A DNA stretch of 64,000 bases, taken from assembly GCA_946894095.1 (NCBI GenBank), contig OX335660.1:12777001-12841000 (forward strand). Direction: 5' to 3'. The stretch's first letter is position 1, and every line of letters starts with the position of its first letter. This DNA is from Incurvaria masculella (Eukaryota; Arthropoda; Insecta; Lepidoptera; Incurvariidae). The notes beneath the pieces were generated by a model. It saw only the letters and a program-made list of their open reading frames with translations, did not search any database and had not been told where the DNA came from. Positions 44,101 through 55,018 of the stretch are shown here, piece after piece. Position numbers and translations under genes: made by a program.

Positions 44101-45128
44101 TATTTGTTTAAAGGTGCATTTGTATGGCGCGAGTAGTTGACACAGAGTGGCGCCTTAACATTCGCCGTTTACAGAAAATCTTCGCTTCGGCAGCCCCGCG
44201 TCCGAAGGCACCGCGCAGAGAAACATCCGGAAAAGTTCTCAAGGTGAACTAAGAATTCCGCCCTATCCAATCCCGTCGGAATTCCCCGGAGAGATCGTCC
44301 CCTAATCGACTTAATGTCCCCGCCAAAACTCCGGGGACTTTAAACTCCAGTTTAGGAACAGCCCAAGGGCCGCTGTCTCCGCGCGCTGTGTTGCCATCCA
44401 GGTGATATTTTCCCGACATAATCGGCGAAAGATTGAAGCGATACGGGCGGCGTAACGCTAGCTAGATGTAAATCGAGTTTGCCGTCTACTTGAGAGTTTT
44501 CGACGGCGAGGGAGGTTCGCGCGTGTTTTCTCGATTTGGCGCAAATGCGTATACTATTTAAAACTTCTCCTCAAAGCCCGCTACGAGGGTGTAAGTTGGC
44601 ACGACTTTGTGCTATTAATTTCGAAGAATTAAGAATTAAAATTAGCGAAGTTGAATATTTTGGCACCGGAAGAGTTCTGCAAGAGCTCGTTCTGGCTTTT
44701 GCTTTCGCGAACGGTGTTAACGCATAATTTTCTTATTGTAAAGTAATGTACAATAAGAAAATAATGCGCAACAAAAATACACAAGCAACAGATAAATTCA
44801 AAATAAATCAAACCCAATATCTGTGAAAGCGATTTCTTCAAGTCAACATTTGGGGTGATCAGTTAATATACGTACTGAATAAAATACCAATGATATGGTG
44901 AGATAGTTAGATTAATAATTTATTCAAAGTATTGGGCCGGCGATTTTTTGGTAGTCATTATTCTATAAATTACATTTCATTTATTTAATTTTTTTTGGAA
45001 GTGAAACTACATTAAGTTACGTCTAAAACAGATTGTTCCGCGGATTCGATCAACTCAGTAAAGAAGAATCCGCAAGGAAACTACGAGTTTTCCGCCCACA
45101 GTACTACATGAAATACAAACTTAGATTT
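44101..45128. other. Low-copy GC-rich island and flanks
   Basis: 44150-44430 is GC-rich with no repeat match. 44727-44765 has an inverted AATTTTCTTATTGTA / TACAATAAGAAAAT pair. No gene. Confidence 0.4.
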
Positions 45129-45516
45129 TTTTTTCTTTTATGTGACTGGACATGGATGGCGCTAATACCACAAGTCCTGTCATGGTATTAGCCCAACACA
45201 CCACATGGGAACTAGGTGCCACGCCAGGACCTTCTTTATATTGCACGGCTACATTGGACTGGATGGAAAACACTGACAATTTTCATTGCCGCTTCGACCA
45301 TCGTTCATCCAATGCGATGGTACCAACCCGGGCGGGATAAACCCTGCCACCTAGTAAGTAAGGAAGGGGACCTACAGCTTAACGTGGGATCCGAACCACG
45401 GCCAGCCTCTCTCAACGGTCGAATGGTCACCCATCCAAGACCAGACCGGACCCAGCGTTGCTTAACTACAGAAAGCGATCGCCGAAGTGTCGCGCCACTG
45501 GGCCACTGAGGCTGAC
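45129..45516 (-). repeat. 5S rRNA-headed SINE, well preserved
   Basis: Close to 21825-22203 throughout: tail CTTTTATGTGACTGGACATG, body GCGATGGTACCAACCCGGGC, head on the minus strand with CGTTGCTTAAC inverted and GGATGGGTGACC. The two differ by a few percent, so this SINE was active recently. Confidence 0.85.
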
Positions 45517-45861
45517 TGAAATGCTACTGCCAAAATTTTTTTTTTTTTTTAATTTAGTTTAAGGGAAAGAACAAGAACAAAAGAAACAGCCACCCTCAGC
45601 GCAGATGGATTAGAAATGGAACTTACTTAACTAACCAAGTTGATTATACAATAATATGTATAGTCTTACATGTATTCCCTGAAGTAAAAGCCGACGTCAA
45701 CTTATCAACCTATGTCGGGTGTATAAAGCCCTCGTCAAATTTGATACGGATGCAATGCAAAAATCAATGTGGTTTCTTCATAGCAAGTAATTACCAATCC
45801 AAATGTGTCTAAAACATGTTTGTCAAAATCGTTTCAAGTATGGCAAAGTAATTTATTGATC
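45517..45861. other. Low-copy DNA
   Basis: T-rich start (45536-45551), nothing else recognised. Confidence 0.4.
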
Positions 45862-45960
45862 ATGTTAGAAAAATGTTACGACTTTTCACGCGGCAGGAAG
45901 AGACATTCTCCGACGTTTCGACTAATCATTCAGCTCGTTGTCAAGGAGGCATCCGCCGCG
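45862..45960. mobile_element. Fold-back family end with CGAAACGTCGG core
   Basis: TTAGAAAAATGTTACGACTT matches the inner arm of 21677-22473 with a few changes. ATTCTCCGACGTTTCG (45905-45920) then CATTCAGCTCGTTGTC follows in the same order as at 22219-22257. The opposite arm is not seen. Confidence 0.6.
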
Positions 45961-46129
45961 CTCGTGCGCAGCAGACGACTGAGGTGACCGCTAGGCTCGC
46001 CGTGGTCGTAAATCGTAGCTGTGAGTGGGGGCGGAAGCGGAAATGTGTTTGGCTGCGGTCCGAACTTCAGACGTCAGGCAATATGGGCTGACAATATCGT
46101 CGCCGATATTATCGTCTCCTTGGCCCCTT

Positions 46130-46393
46130 CTTGATTGATCATACCTACATACATTTATATATACATTTTCAAATTATGGGTATACAGCTGTTGGCGACAT
46201 TGGTAGACGCAATACCCGCGAATGGTACGTTTTTCTGGTTCGGGTCCAGCCTTGCAGTATATTCGTAAAGTAGTTCTTTTTACTGGGCTCTATCTTCAAT
46301 TAATGTGTCCTTGCTTCAAGGACGATTATACATACATACATATCACATTCCTTGGAATAAGCGACGTACTACCTGCTTAGTTCGAAAAAGTAT
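46130..46393 (+). repeat. tRNA-cassette family with Leu-like tRNA, copy L1
   Basis: The tRNA-like core (46185-46257) is followed by GTAAAGTAGTTCTTTTTACT, GGGCTC, AATTAATGTGTCCTTGC and then CACATTCCTTGGAATAAGCG through AAAGTATA (46347-46393). Copy L2 at 59420-59800 carries the same modules, but with core and trailer inverted relative to the last module. Confidence 0.7.
46185..46257 (+). tRNA. tRNA-like sequence with Leu-type D-arm, copy L1
   Basis: The 73-nt sequence aligns with L2. D-arm GGCGACATTGGTAGACGC has the GGCGnnATTGGTAGACGC form of bacterial and plastid tRNA-Leu. The anticodon stem is ATACC/GGTAC with one weak pair and loop CGCGAAT (CGA at 34-36, G33). The T-arm is TCTGG/CCAGC with loop TTCGGGT (G58 instead of A). 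B-box GGTTCGGGTCC. The acceptor is worse than in L2, and there is no long variable arm. Almost surely not a decoding tRNA. Confidence 0.45.
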
Positions 46394-46463
46394 ATTTACT
46401 TAATTGATTGAGTACATATAATATACAAAATTAAGTATGTACAGTGAATTAACCATATAATTA

Positions 46464-46494
46464 AGGCATAGGCCGCAAAGGCGTGCCTATGCCT
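46464..46494. other. Perfect 10-bp stem hairpin
   Basis: AGGCATAGGC (46464-46473) pairs with GCCTATGCCT (46485-46494), loop 11 bases with an extra CGC/GCG pairing. Stands alone in AT-rich DNA. No promoter or T-run context that would define it as a terminator or small RNA. Confidence 0.5.
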
Positions 46495-46499
46495 CTATA

Positions 46500-47060
46500 A
46501 AATTTCTTCCAAGTATTTTTTTATTAAATGGGATAAGTATTTTGTCACCAAATGAAATACTTTCGCTTCGTATTTCGCAAAGACTCAAAAGTCAATTGGC
46601 GCGATTGTTCGAAATGTTGACACGAGAAGCCAAAGGAGAGCGGCGGCGGAGTGTTGCCAGGGCAACAGGAGAGGACAGGAGGTAGCGACAGGGGGACGGC
46701 GGGAGTACGACGCCCGCGACGCCACCACTGACGTCACTGGCGTCGGCGCCGCGACGTCCCGGAGCCAGACGTAGCCCGCCGCCACGGCGCACAATGGCGA
46801 CTGATATTCTGAAACCTTTCACTAATCACCACCAACTACTATACTCGCTTCGGGACGATGTTGATACGCTTGCTTCGTTAAAAAAAATGTAACTGGGGTG
46901 TTACCATGGTAATATACCTCGCCGGGTAAATAATCAAGCGACTGATTGAATGTGACGTTAACTGGTAAATATCAGTTTACGTGGCCGGGTAAGCTAGGTA
47001 CGAAATTAAACTAAAAGTCAGAACAACAAAGAAAACCAGTTACCATGGTAGCTCGCAAAT
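46500..47060. other. Low-copy GC-rich island
   Basis: 46590-46800 is strongly GC-rich; overlapping frames on the minus strand follow from composition. 46890-47050 has a direct/inverted set around GTTACCATGGTA (46899 and 47039). Confidence 0.4.
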
Positions 47061-47061
47061 G

Positions 47062-47215
47062 TAGGGCTGACACCACACCTACTGTCAATCAAATTAGCTT
47101 AACACACCGCATGGAAACGAGGTGACATGCCAGAACCTTCGTGATAATGCATGGCTAGAAATGTTCACTGTCCCTGCGACCATCGTCCATTTAATGCGAT
47201 GGCGGTGAATGAGAG
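47062..47215 (-). repeat. SINE body/tail fragment
   Basis: Minus-strand tail half: CTGACACCACACCTACTGTC, TTAACACACCGCATGG, TGCCAGAACCTTCGTG, GACCATCGTCCATTTAATGCG. Head lost. Confidence 0.65.
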
Positions 47216-47564
47216 ATAATGCGTGATCATGTGATGGATAGTTCTAGCATGGAACCGACGCAGAGAGATTATGGTTAGATATGATAGCATGTGTAACATA
47301 ATGAGATCCGTATATGGATTTCCATCAACCCCGGGTACGCTTTTCTTTGCAAAGGATCACCAATGTCACCCCATAGGCGTATACAATTGTCTCAGCAGTA
47401 TTTTGTTGTCAACAGATAACATGTCTTTAACACAAAAGGATAACCTTTATGGTCAGTTCGATTTCTCACATAGATTGGCGTTTACGGAACTTCAAGGTTA
47501 CGTAAAAACGTCAAACCTCATACAAGTGTTACTATTTATTGTGTGGTTTATTGATTTGACAGTT

Positions 47565-48000
47565 TCTTCAAACTGTCAAATCAAACTCGGTCTATCAAAA
47601 TTGTATGAAAACGCGAGCTCGGCGTAAACGGCAACGTCAAAGTATTTGTGGCGACGTTGAGTAAGCTCTTAAGGCTGTCGTGAAGTCACAAGAAATCTAA
47701 GATTAAAATGTTTTAAGAAATGCATTCTTTGTCTATTGTCTAAGGCACAATGCGACTGCCATGAAAATAGCGAAATCGTCTTCACGGCCCTAACGTTTCC
47801 CTAGCCCTAAACTATGTCAGAATTAAATCATTATTTTTATCTCTTGAGAAAGCTTCATTCTATGTCTGTATATTTTGTTTTTTTTTGTAAATATCTGTAT
47901 TTTTCAGAAAAAAACAATCGAAAATGAACGTAAAAAATTACAATTCCAATGTTTATTAGCCAATATTTTCCAAACTAAAATATATTAAAAAAAAAAAAAA
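47565..48000. repeat. Second copies of the 27141 and 24285 repeats, joined
   Basis: 47565-47665 matches 27141-27230 plus 27637-27653. 47668-48000 matches 24285-24640. At the second locus they are adjacent, at the first far apart, so either two families met here or one long element was split elsewhere. A 24-base A-run is at 47982-48005. Confidence 0.65.
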
Positions 48001-48005
48001 AAAAA

Positions 48006-48563
48006 TACAGAAATAAAGACAGACAGCAATTTCAAAATGCAAGTCGATCGCGTCGTAAACGCTAGGGGCTCTGAAGACTACATGCGGTTAATCAACTTAT
48101 CCTAGAAAACATACACATCATCAATCCATAGGTTTGCGAATTGGATCATATCAACCTCTCAATGTCCACAGGCTGGAGCTAATAAAATAGCTATGATACA
48201 TCCGATATATCACAGGCAGAGACCAGATATTTGTGAGTTTTCTACCGATAAACTGAAAATAATATTATTAAATAGTTAATATATGCCTTCCACTGCACGG
48301 CAACATTTAAGGGCGTGATAAAAGTCGATAGTCTTCAGTTTGATAAGGACGCAAGTAAAACAACATTTAATTATTTAAAAAAAAAAAACCACAACTAATT
48401 TCGATGGTGAAAAAGTATTTTGTTTGATGGTCTAACTATAAATTAAAGATGAAACTGTAAACCTCTGGTGCTTCGTGTTCAATCAATAAGTCTCTCATAT
48501 TTTTTTAATTCAACAATTAGCAGCAGTTATTTAAAAAACATATATATGGTTTCACCCACGTCC
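48006..48563. other. Low-copy DNA
   Basis: Only a short GGGCGTGATAAAAGTCGATA segment (48313) resembles 57975-58020. No gene. Confidence 0.4.
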
Positions 48564-49113
48564 TTAAGGTGGCCCAACCCGGCGGGCCCAACTCATTCGC
48601 GGGCACGGTACAAAACCGTGCTGTTGCGCTCTGGGACCTTCTCTGTTTCAAAGAATAAGACAGGCTCCGTGATGAGGAAGATGCAACATGTCCACAAAAA
48701 AGACAATGTGCATAGTGTATGATTTGGTAAGATTTACGAAAATTTTAATTTCAAGACGACTTATAGCTAAAAGTAAACCACGACCGCTGTAGTCAAAAAT
48801 ATAACAAAAACCAAATAGATCATAAATCTTGATTAAATAAGCTATGTCTGATGACTAATCTTTTTACGATGTTCTTACTTTATCATTGCGTAATCCACCT
48901 CCAAAGTTATTGTATAAAACGCGCGAAAAATTCGAACTTTCGGACCTTATATCTTAGAAATCAAACACAATTTTACAATGCCAATGGTCATCAGACATCT
49001 AGTCCGATCAAATAAAGCTATTTTGAGCAAAATTTTGGATCTCTAACAAGAAATATGGGCGTGATCTTCTTTCCCCTTTTGTATGGGGAGATGAGCGGGT
49101 TGGGCCACCTTAA
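48564..49113 (-). mobile_element. TTAA-flanked MITE, complete copy 2
   Basis: TTAA at 48564-48567 and 49110-49113; termini GGTGGCCCAACCCG and CGGGTTGGGCCACC are exact inverse copies. 550 bp, uninterrupted, and so the reference for the empty site in copy 1. Its left third contains TAAGACAGGCTCCGTGATGA and its right third AACTTTGGAGG-type text in inverse, with no coding capacity. Confidence 0.85.
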
Positions 49114-49144
49114 GGTAGTAAATGCAATCAGGTGTTATCACGCC

Positions 49145-49310
49145 CTTAACTGGATGGAAATATCCAAAAACTTTCATTGACGCTTCAACCATCTTTTATC
49201 CAATTCGATAGTACCAACCCGGGCGAGATGAACCCTGCCACCTAGTAAGTAAATAACTCAAATAATAACCGCGCGGCGTCGCGCCGCTGGACTGCGGAGG
49301 CTGACAATGA
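49145..49310 (-). repeat. SINE fragment, head-side
   Basis: AACTGGATGGAAATATCC, GTACCAACCCGGGCGAGATG, CTGCCACCTAGTAAGTAA and GGCGTCGCGCCGCTGGACT. The last block is the 5' leader of the 5S-headed type; the 5S segment itself is deleted. Confidence 0.65.
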
Positions 49311-50608
49311 GAACCCGCCTACCTGTAAAATATTATATTGGCGCTGCTCTGACAGTAAAGTAAATCCGCAGTTTCAGAGGACGTAAAAAAATCCATTACG
49401 ACTTTTACGCGTCGACACAAAACATATTGCGAAATGTTTCCGAGCGAGCGCAGCGCCAACCGTATTTCAGACTCGACTCAATTCTAATAGCCCCATAACA
49501 GCGGCGTTCACGCCTGATAACAACTTAATTACAGCGAAATTGAAAAAGATATTTCAAAATGGGCGAAAATAAAAAAGGCACCAGGCTGGCAGGAGCGAGA
49601 CGGAGCTATCGCGATCCGGGGGCGCCTCTGATTTATCGTTCGCTAACTTGAGGAGTTATTATACGTCGTAAGCCTAGCGCGGCCTCGGCAGCCAACAAAA
49701 GCAATTAGACCGATACTTTAGGGCCGCGTAATGGCCGGGAAAGTTGTAAAGCCTCCCGCGTGGGATGTGCGACGGATTGTGAGCTGGCGCCCAAGACCTG
49801 GGATGATGTGCTGCTCAGCTGACTAGTAAGTTCCATCTCATTCCACATTGGTAGTTCCGAATCTACCGAGGAATAAAGAAAAACCAGCGTCGAAAGGTAA
49901 CTGCAAAAAACTACGGTTCATACTTTCTGGTACAGCCATCAAATTCGATGCACCTATGCGACAGTAGAATTGAAAGAATATAATGCAATACGGTGGCCCG
50001 CTTTCCAGAACACCTCCGAGGGCGCGAACATGCACAGAAAAGTAATAAAATCGTTTCGAGGATCGCAGAAGCAGTTCAGAATGAGGGAAATGTGCGACCA
50101 GGCGCACAGAAACTGCGACGGTCGACTCTGATCCGATCTCAAGCTTCGCTGACACTGCGAAATGAGCGAATCGGCGCAGCGGCGGCGGCGCGCAGAGAGC
50201 ATACGTACAAGAACATACGTAAAATATAATAGATATTTGTAAACGTCCAGCGGAGGTCTATTTGAAAACAGAGTGAATTTAATTAAATTGAATGAAAAAT
50301 TCTGTATTATTTACGAACTTGAAACGCGAGAATATATTCGAATAAAATACACCTCCAAGTTCGTCCTTTTGAGTTCATCTGAGCGCAAGAGCTTCAATCA
50401 GCTACAGCGAATGGTGATTCTTCAAAGGAGATCCGAAACGCCTTTGGCGCAGCTGCACGTACGACAACTACGGAATAAAGCTGCCTAAAGTTTATTCATA
50501 GTCTAACCAATTGTAGAAAAATCGATCATCACAATCGTTGAGAATGGTTTAATATAAGATCACGATTCTTTTCTTGGAGCTGATAAAAGTTGGATCAACA
50601 TATTTAAT
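49311..50608. other. Low-copy DNA with GC-rich island
   Basis: 49590-49800 is GC-rich, and 49838-50260 has overlapping frames on both strands with no domain. No repeat match. Confidence 0.4.
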
Positions 50609-50938
50609 ATTAGGAGGATAACGAGGTGACCGAGTTCCATACAATGGCTCGTGCTTGATTCCTCACTTAAATTAAGAAAGTATGTTTCTGATATTTTGCA
50701 CATTAAATAAATCCACTGAGAGCTACGTCTGTACATTTAGATTTTTTCGATAACTTAACTAATGTCCATAGCGGCCTGAAAACTTTTCATGACAATCTTT
50801 AGAGGATTATACGAAGCTCCAAATTGATTTATTTAATGTTCAAAATATCAGAAACATATTTCTTAATTTGACTGAGGAAACAGGCACGAGCCCTTGTATG
50901 GAACTCGATCACCCCATTATCCTTTTAAATAGATGACA
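50609..50938. mobile_element. MITE family D, complete copy
   Basis: Inverted arms of about 110 bases: AGGATAACGAGGTGACCGAG...TTCCATACAATGGCTCGTGC and the mirror GGGCTCGTGCC...GATCGAGTTCCATAC from the right. The arms are roughly 85% alike. Partial copies at 20764 and 35408. Confidence 0.8.
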
Positions 50939-51280
50939 CACGCTTGGCAGAAGTTAAGTGCATCAGACGATGCGGCGATTTCAAGTTATAAAACATATTA
51001 AAACAATGACTTGACTAGTAAGTTCACGTGTGGATTGTCTTCAGTTGTTAAAATTTACATGAAAATACCCGTTCTGGCAAAATGAGATATTTTTTAGGGT
51101 TCCTCTACAACAACGATTCAATCGAGTGGCTTTAAATGCGATATTAAAGTCGCTTATAGAATTTTCAATCGCAAATTGTTCGACATTTGTGTAAAAGTTC
51201 ATAAAATATATCAAAACACGTATGAAATAAGATAGAACTCAAAGAAGAAAAAAGATTCCGACGAACTGAGAACCTCCTCC
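50939..51280. other. Low-copy DNA
   Basis: Ends in GATTCCGACGAACTGAGAAC CTCC, a dispersed lepidopteran motif, whose continuation GAAGTCGGTTAAAAA lies beyond repeat J at 51648. Confidence 0.5.
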
Positions 51281-51647
51281 TTTTTAGGGTTCCGTACCCA
51301 AAGGGTGAAAACGGAACCCTATTACTAAGCCTCCGCTGTCCGTCCGTCCATCCGTCCGTCCGTCCGTCCGTCCGTCCGTCCGTCCGTCCGTCCGTCCGTT
51401 CGTCCGTCCGTCCGTCCGTCTGTCACAGGGCTGTATCTCATGAACCGTAACAGGTAGGAAGCTAAATTTTTCACAGATTATGTATTTATTTTGCCGCTAT
51501 AACAACAAATAGGTAACATTCTAAAATAATAATAATTAAAGGGGGCCCCCCTTTAATTACAATACAAAAAACGTGTTTTTTTTAATCTTGTGCGATGGTA
51601 CGGAACCCTTCGTGTGCGAGTCCGACTCGCATTTGGCCGGTTTTTTT
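51281..51647 (-). repeat. (GGAC)n dispersed repeat, copy J, expanded tract
   Basis: Minus-strand, full length. About 19 GGAC-type units (51338-51421) with two variant units. Inserted into the CCTCCTCCTTTTT / CGAAGTCGGTTAAA motif, whose halves flank it directly. Confidence 0.85.
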
Positions 51648-51859
51648 CGAAGTCGGTTAAAAATCGAGAACGTAGCCAATTACAAGCATACCTAGGACAT
51701 GGGAACACTGAAAAGAAGGTCATTTTTATTTATTTAAATTTTCTACAAACGCAAACAGCTAATAGGGTGTCCCAGGAATGCGGAGTTTCTTCAACCAAAC
51801 CATTTAAGGCATGAAAATGAACAACTTTTGATCTACGAGTATTGCGGAAACTGTAAAAT

Positions 51860-52110
51860 AAATCTTAAGTTTAATGGACGAGGCAAGATTTTCTAGATAC
51901 AGAGCCTCTAGATCTATAGGGTCGGTAAACAATGGAATGAACCTCCTTCCGAAGTATTTGCCGCAAATTACGACCTGGAGTCCTTCAAGGAGTGGTCTAA
52001 AGAAGCACCTGGCCGGCCGGCATGGTTTTCGCAGCACCCTAGATGTTCGAAAACCCATGGGCGTCGTCGGGCACCTGAATAGGTCTGGCGTACGCCATAT
52101 TGCCCAGTTG
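51860..52110 (+). pseudogene. LINE reverse-transcriptase 3' end relic
   Basis: One frame reads YRVGKQWNEPPSEVF, the WN.LP..VF tail motif of Jockey/CR1-type LINE ORF2 C-termini, then shifts frame before KKHLAGRHGF. The downstream noncoding end is AAACCCATGGGCGTCG and GCGTACGCCATA as in the other two relics. Degenerate. Confidence 0.65.
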
Positions 52111-52534
52111 CCGATGCCATGTGCTCTACTACATCAACAATCTCAATCAACAATGGTTCTCGAAATAATAGGATTCAGGCGTTTTTATATTGCTTTAATG
52201 ATTACGGCTATTGAATCCGTAAAAGATTCTCCCAGAATCCTCAAAGAACAAGCAAAAAGGCGCTCTGTCCGTTTTTCCAATAAGCAGTCCGCTACTGTCC
52301 CCATTGTTGGACGGCCGCTCAAGTAAACGTTGCCTAACAAAAAATCAATGCTCCGTAACACAATAAACACGACGCACGCCAAAGAGCAAGGAAGGGCGGA
52401 AGTGGCTCCCGGAATCCGTACGGCAGCAACGTAGCATGCATGTGATACAAGCAATGATGGCATCAAGTTCTCCTACGAATTCGGGACACGCAACATCGAA
52501 AATTCGTTGTACTAAACGGTGTACTTTGCAGTTC
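52111..52534. other. Low-copy DNA
   Basis: A 150-codon frame (51874-52326) runs through from the LINE relic but its second half has no recognisable motif. Confidence 0.4.
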
Positions 52535-52900
52535 TTAAGGTCGGTCCGTAAGCATCAGAAAATTTCGCCTCCCATACAAACGTAGTTTACTAATAATTTA
52601 AAAACCACTGCTCCAATGTACTTGATATTTGGTATCTAAGATTAGGCAACAAATATCTGTGCCTGCATGTCTTTGTTTTTTCGGTAAAGGTGTCCTGGGT
52701 CAAACCACAGAGAAAACAAAATAAGAAGATTTTCTTTTTGCTTTAATTTGATTCGGTTTGGATTATTCAAAAAACGAAAGCGTGCAGACACAGATATTTG
52801 TTACCTGACATAAGATATACCAATTTAATTGGAACAGCGGTTTCCAAATGATAAATAAACTACGTTTGTATGGGGAACATAGCTTACGGGCCATTCTTAA
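52535..52900. mobile_element. TTAA-type MITE family B, copy 2
   Basis: TTAA at 52535-52538 and 52897-52900, with inverted ends GGTCGGTCCGTAAGC and GCTTACGGGCCATTC and longer ACAAACGTAGTTTA arms. Same design as 21293-21668. Confidence 0.82.
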
Positions 52901-53253
52901 GGTGCTGATATTTGAGACAATTAATTGCTGGGCAACTGTTGCCAAACATAGTGAAGCAATAGATAGAGCATTATAGAGCAACCACAATACATTTTCGGCA
53001 ATTATCCCAGCGACATGGAGCGATATTGCTCCTCATCGCCCCATCCTTTTCTTGTCGCCGATGAGTTGTTTATCGAATTGCCACGTATCCGTGCACTTGC
53101 TCGCCACATGCGGGCAATTAATTGCTCCATGAATGGTTCCATACTTGTCCATAAACCATGTTGCCGGGGATTGCTGGATGTTGTCATGACGAAGAAATCG
53201 ACAGAGATTGCTGTAGGTTGAGCAACTTTAGTTGCCTGTGTACCTTTACGTGA

Positions 53254-53830
53254 TGAGAATATAAGGGGAATAGAAGTGAGTGATGAATCTGACGTTTAGT
53301 TGCACCTCGTGACATGCTAACTGGTAAATTTTACACTGAAATAATATATTACCAGCTGTCTATCTCTGTCTCTCTGTTTAAGAACAATAAAAATTCAGTC
53401 TTTAATGGTAAAGTGCATTATTTCTCATTACTATTAATGTATTATGGTTAGTATGTATAAGAGCCGAACCAGTTAATATAAAACAGTTATTTTAACTGAT
53501 TGAACAGTACCTTTTCACTGAATATAAAACATAAGTAATAATGGAAATAATTAGGCTAGAAAAAGTGTTCACACAGTAATGGCGCACAGTTGAAAAATCT
53601 ATTTGAAATCACAGTAACATCAAATGTTTAAGGTTTTTACTCAGTTCGAGTAACCATTTAACTTAGTTAGCTCTATCACTGCAAAACGGTTGTTATTATC
53701 GCAATTACTGTTAGATTTTAGATTTTTTTTTCAGTGTAGTTTATTTGGCCGAATAACACGCCGTTGGACAGTTAGGATGGTAAGAAATGCAACTAAACGT
53801 CAGATTCAATCACTCACTTACCTCTTTACC
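53254..53830. mobile_element. Inverted-repeat element, about 575 bp
   Basis: GTGAGTGATGAATCTGACGT TTAGTTGCA near 53277 and its inverse TGCAACTAAACGTCAGATTC near 53787 with AATCACTCACTTAC. The interior has a second inverted pair around AACCAGTTAATATAAAACAG. Single copy here. Confidence 0.65.
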
Positions 53831-54730
53831 TGGCCAGTCAACTAACCACGGTAATTAATCCCTCTCGAGTGAGTGAATGAGCGTCAGCGATAATACATAT
53901 ATTATCGTTAAGTAAGTGGCAACGCTGTCGCTACACGGAAGAGCTTCAGTCGCCGCTCCGGTCTATTCCTACTTGTCGACGCACTCACGCAGGGCCGCGC
54001 CAAAACAAAGGGGAAGCAGCCGGGAGTCCGGCGAGAAGACGAGGCTTAGCGAAATCCAGCCGCTGAGATTGCCTAAGATCCCCCGCTTATTCCATTAAGA
54101 GATTGTCGTTTAATGGAAATGTCCGGAGAGGCGAAATTGGGCCGGATCCGGGGTCCGCTGTCACCGGCCGACTGTCGCGCTTAAGAGCTTCGCCGTTGAA
54201 GCGGCGCTTATTATTGGCACCCCCCCTTTGCGCTGGATGCCATAACGGGGACGAACTTGCAAATTAATAATCCGCACTCGCAAAATAAAGGCTTCGACGA
54301 TGTCTATTAAAAATATTCTGAGAGTTTATCTTGGTTTTTAGGAGTGACGACACAGATGGAATTGAAAGAATGCAGCACTTTGCCACGGTAATAATCAGTA
54401 TGTGCACTGCGCGCTCTATCTCAGATTGGAATGCCTCAATTTTTTGTGATTTTTGAAAAAATATTTTTTTAAGAAAAATCAATATGGGTGGCTGTGCCCA
54501 GAGACCAAAGGTACTCAGAAAGGCGTAACCCACCTCACCTTGTAAAACCACGCTCAGCGAGGCACCATACCAGTGGATTTGCGGACTATCGCTATTTAGC
54601 TTGTTTACATTACGTTTGAAGGTGCCCAGTTTTTCCCAGTTTCCCAGGTTTTCGGGTGGTGAATTCTAAAAAAAGCTACGCCTGCAATTGCTGTCACAAT
54701 CTACATATATTTAACAGAACATTTTCAATG
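53831..54730. other. Low-copy GC-rich island and flanks
   Basis: 53920-54240 is GC-rich with CTTCGCCGTTGAAGCGGCG. No gene or repeat match. Confidence 0.4.
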
Positions 54731-55018
54731 TTTTTTTTTTTATTGATGTATGGCTGTCATGATATTGCCATTATTAGCCCAACATACTTCATGGGAACCT
54801 AGTTCCCTAGCCTTGCCAGGATCTTCCGTATGTTTTACACATGGATGACTTAGATGAAAAAGACGGTACATTTTCATTGCCGCTTCGACCGTCGTTCATT
54901 AAATGCGATGGTATCAACCCGGGCGGGATTAACCCTACCACCTAGTACGTAAGTTTCACCTAGTCAGTACAGTTTTGCGTGGAATCCGAACAACGAACGA
55001 TGAATACCTTGGTCGACT
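54731..55018 (-). repeat. SINE body, worn
   Basis: Minus-strand copy: T-run, ATTAGCCCAACATACTTCATG, GTACATTTTCATTGCCGCTT, GATGGTATCAACCCGGGCGG, AACCCTACCACCTAGTA. Head gone beyond the TGGAATCCGAAC block. Confidence 0.75.

Noticed and set aside
46585..46822. Overlapping minus frames of 69 and 76 codons
   Set aside because: Two frames open over the same GC-rich island with no motif; composition artefact.
49838..50229. Coding exon pair on opposite strands
   Set aside because: Long frames on both strands over the same GC-rich DNA, no domain, no splice logic.
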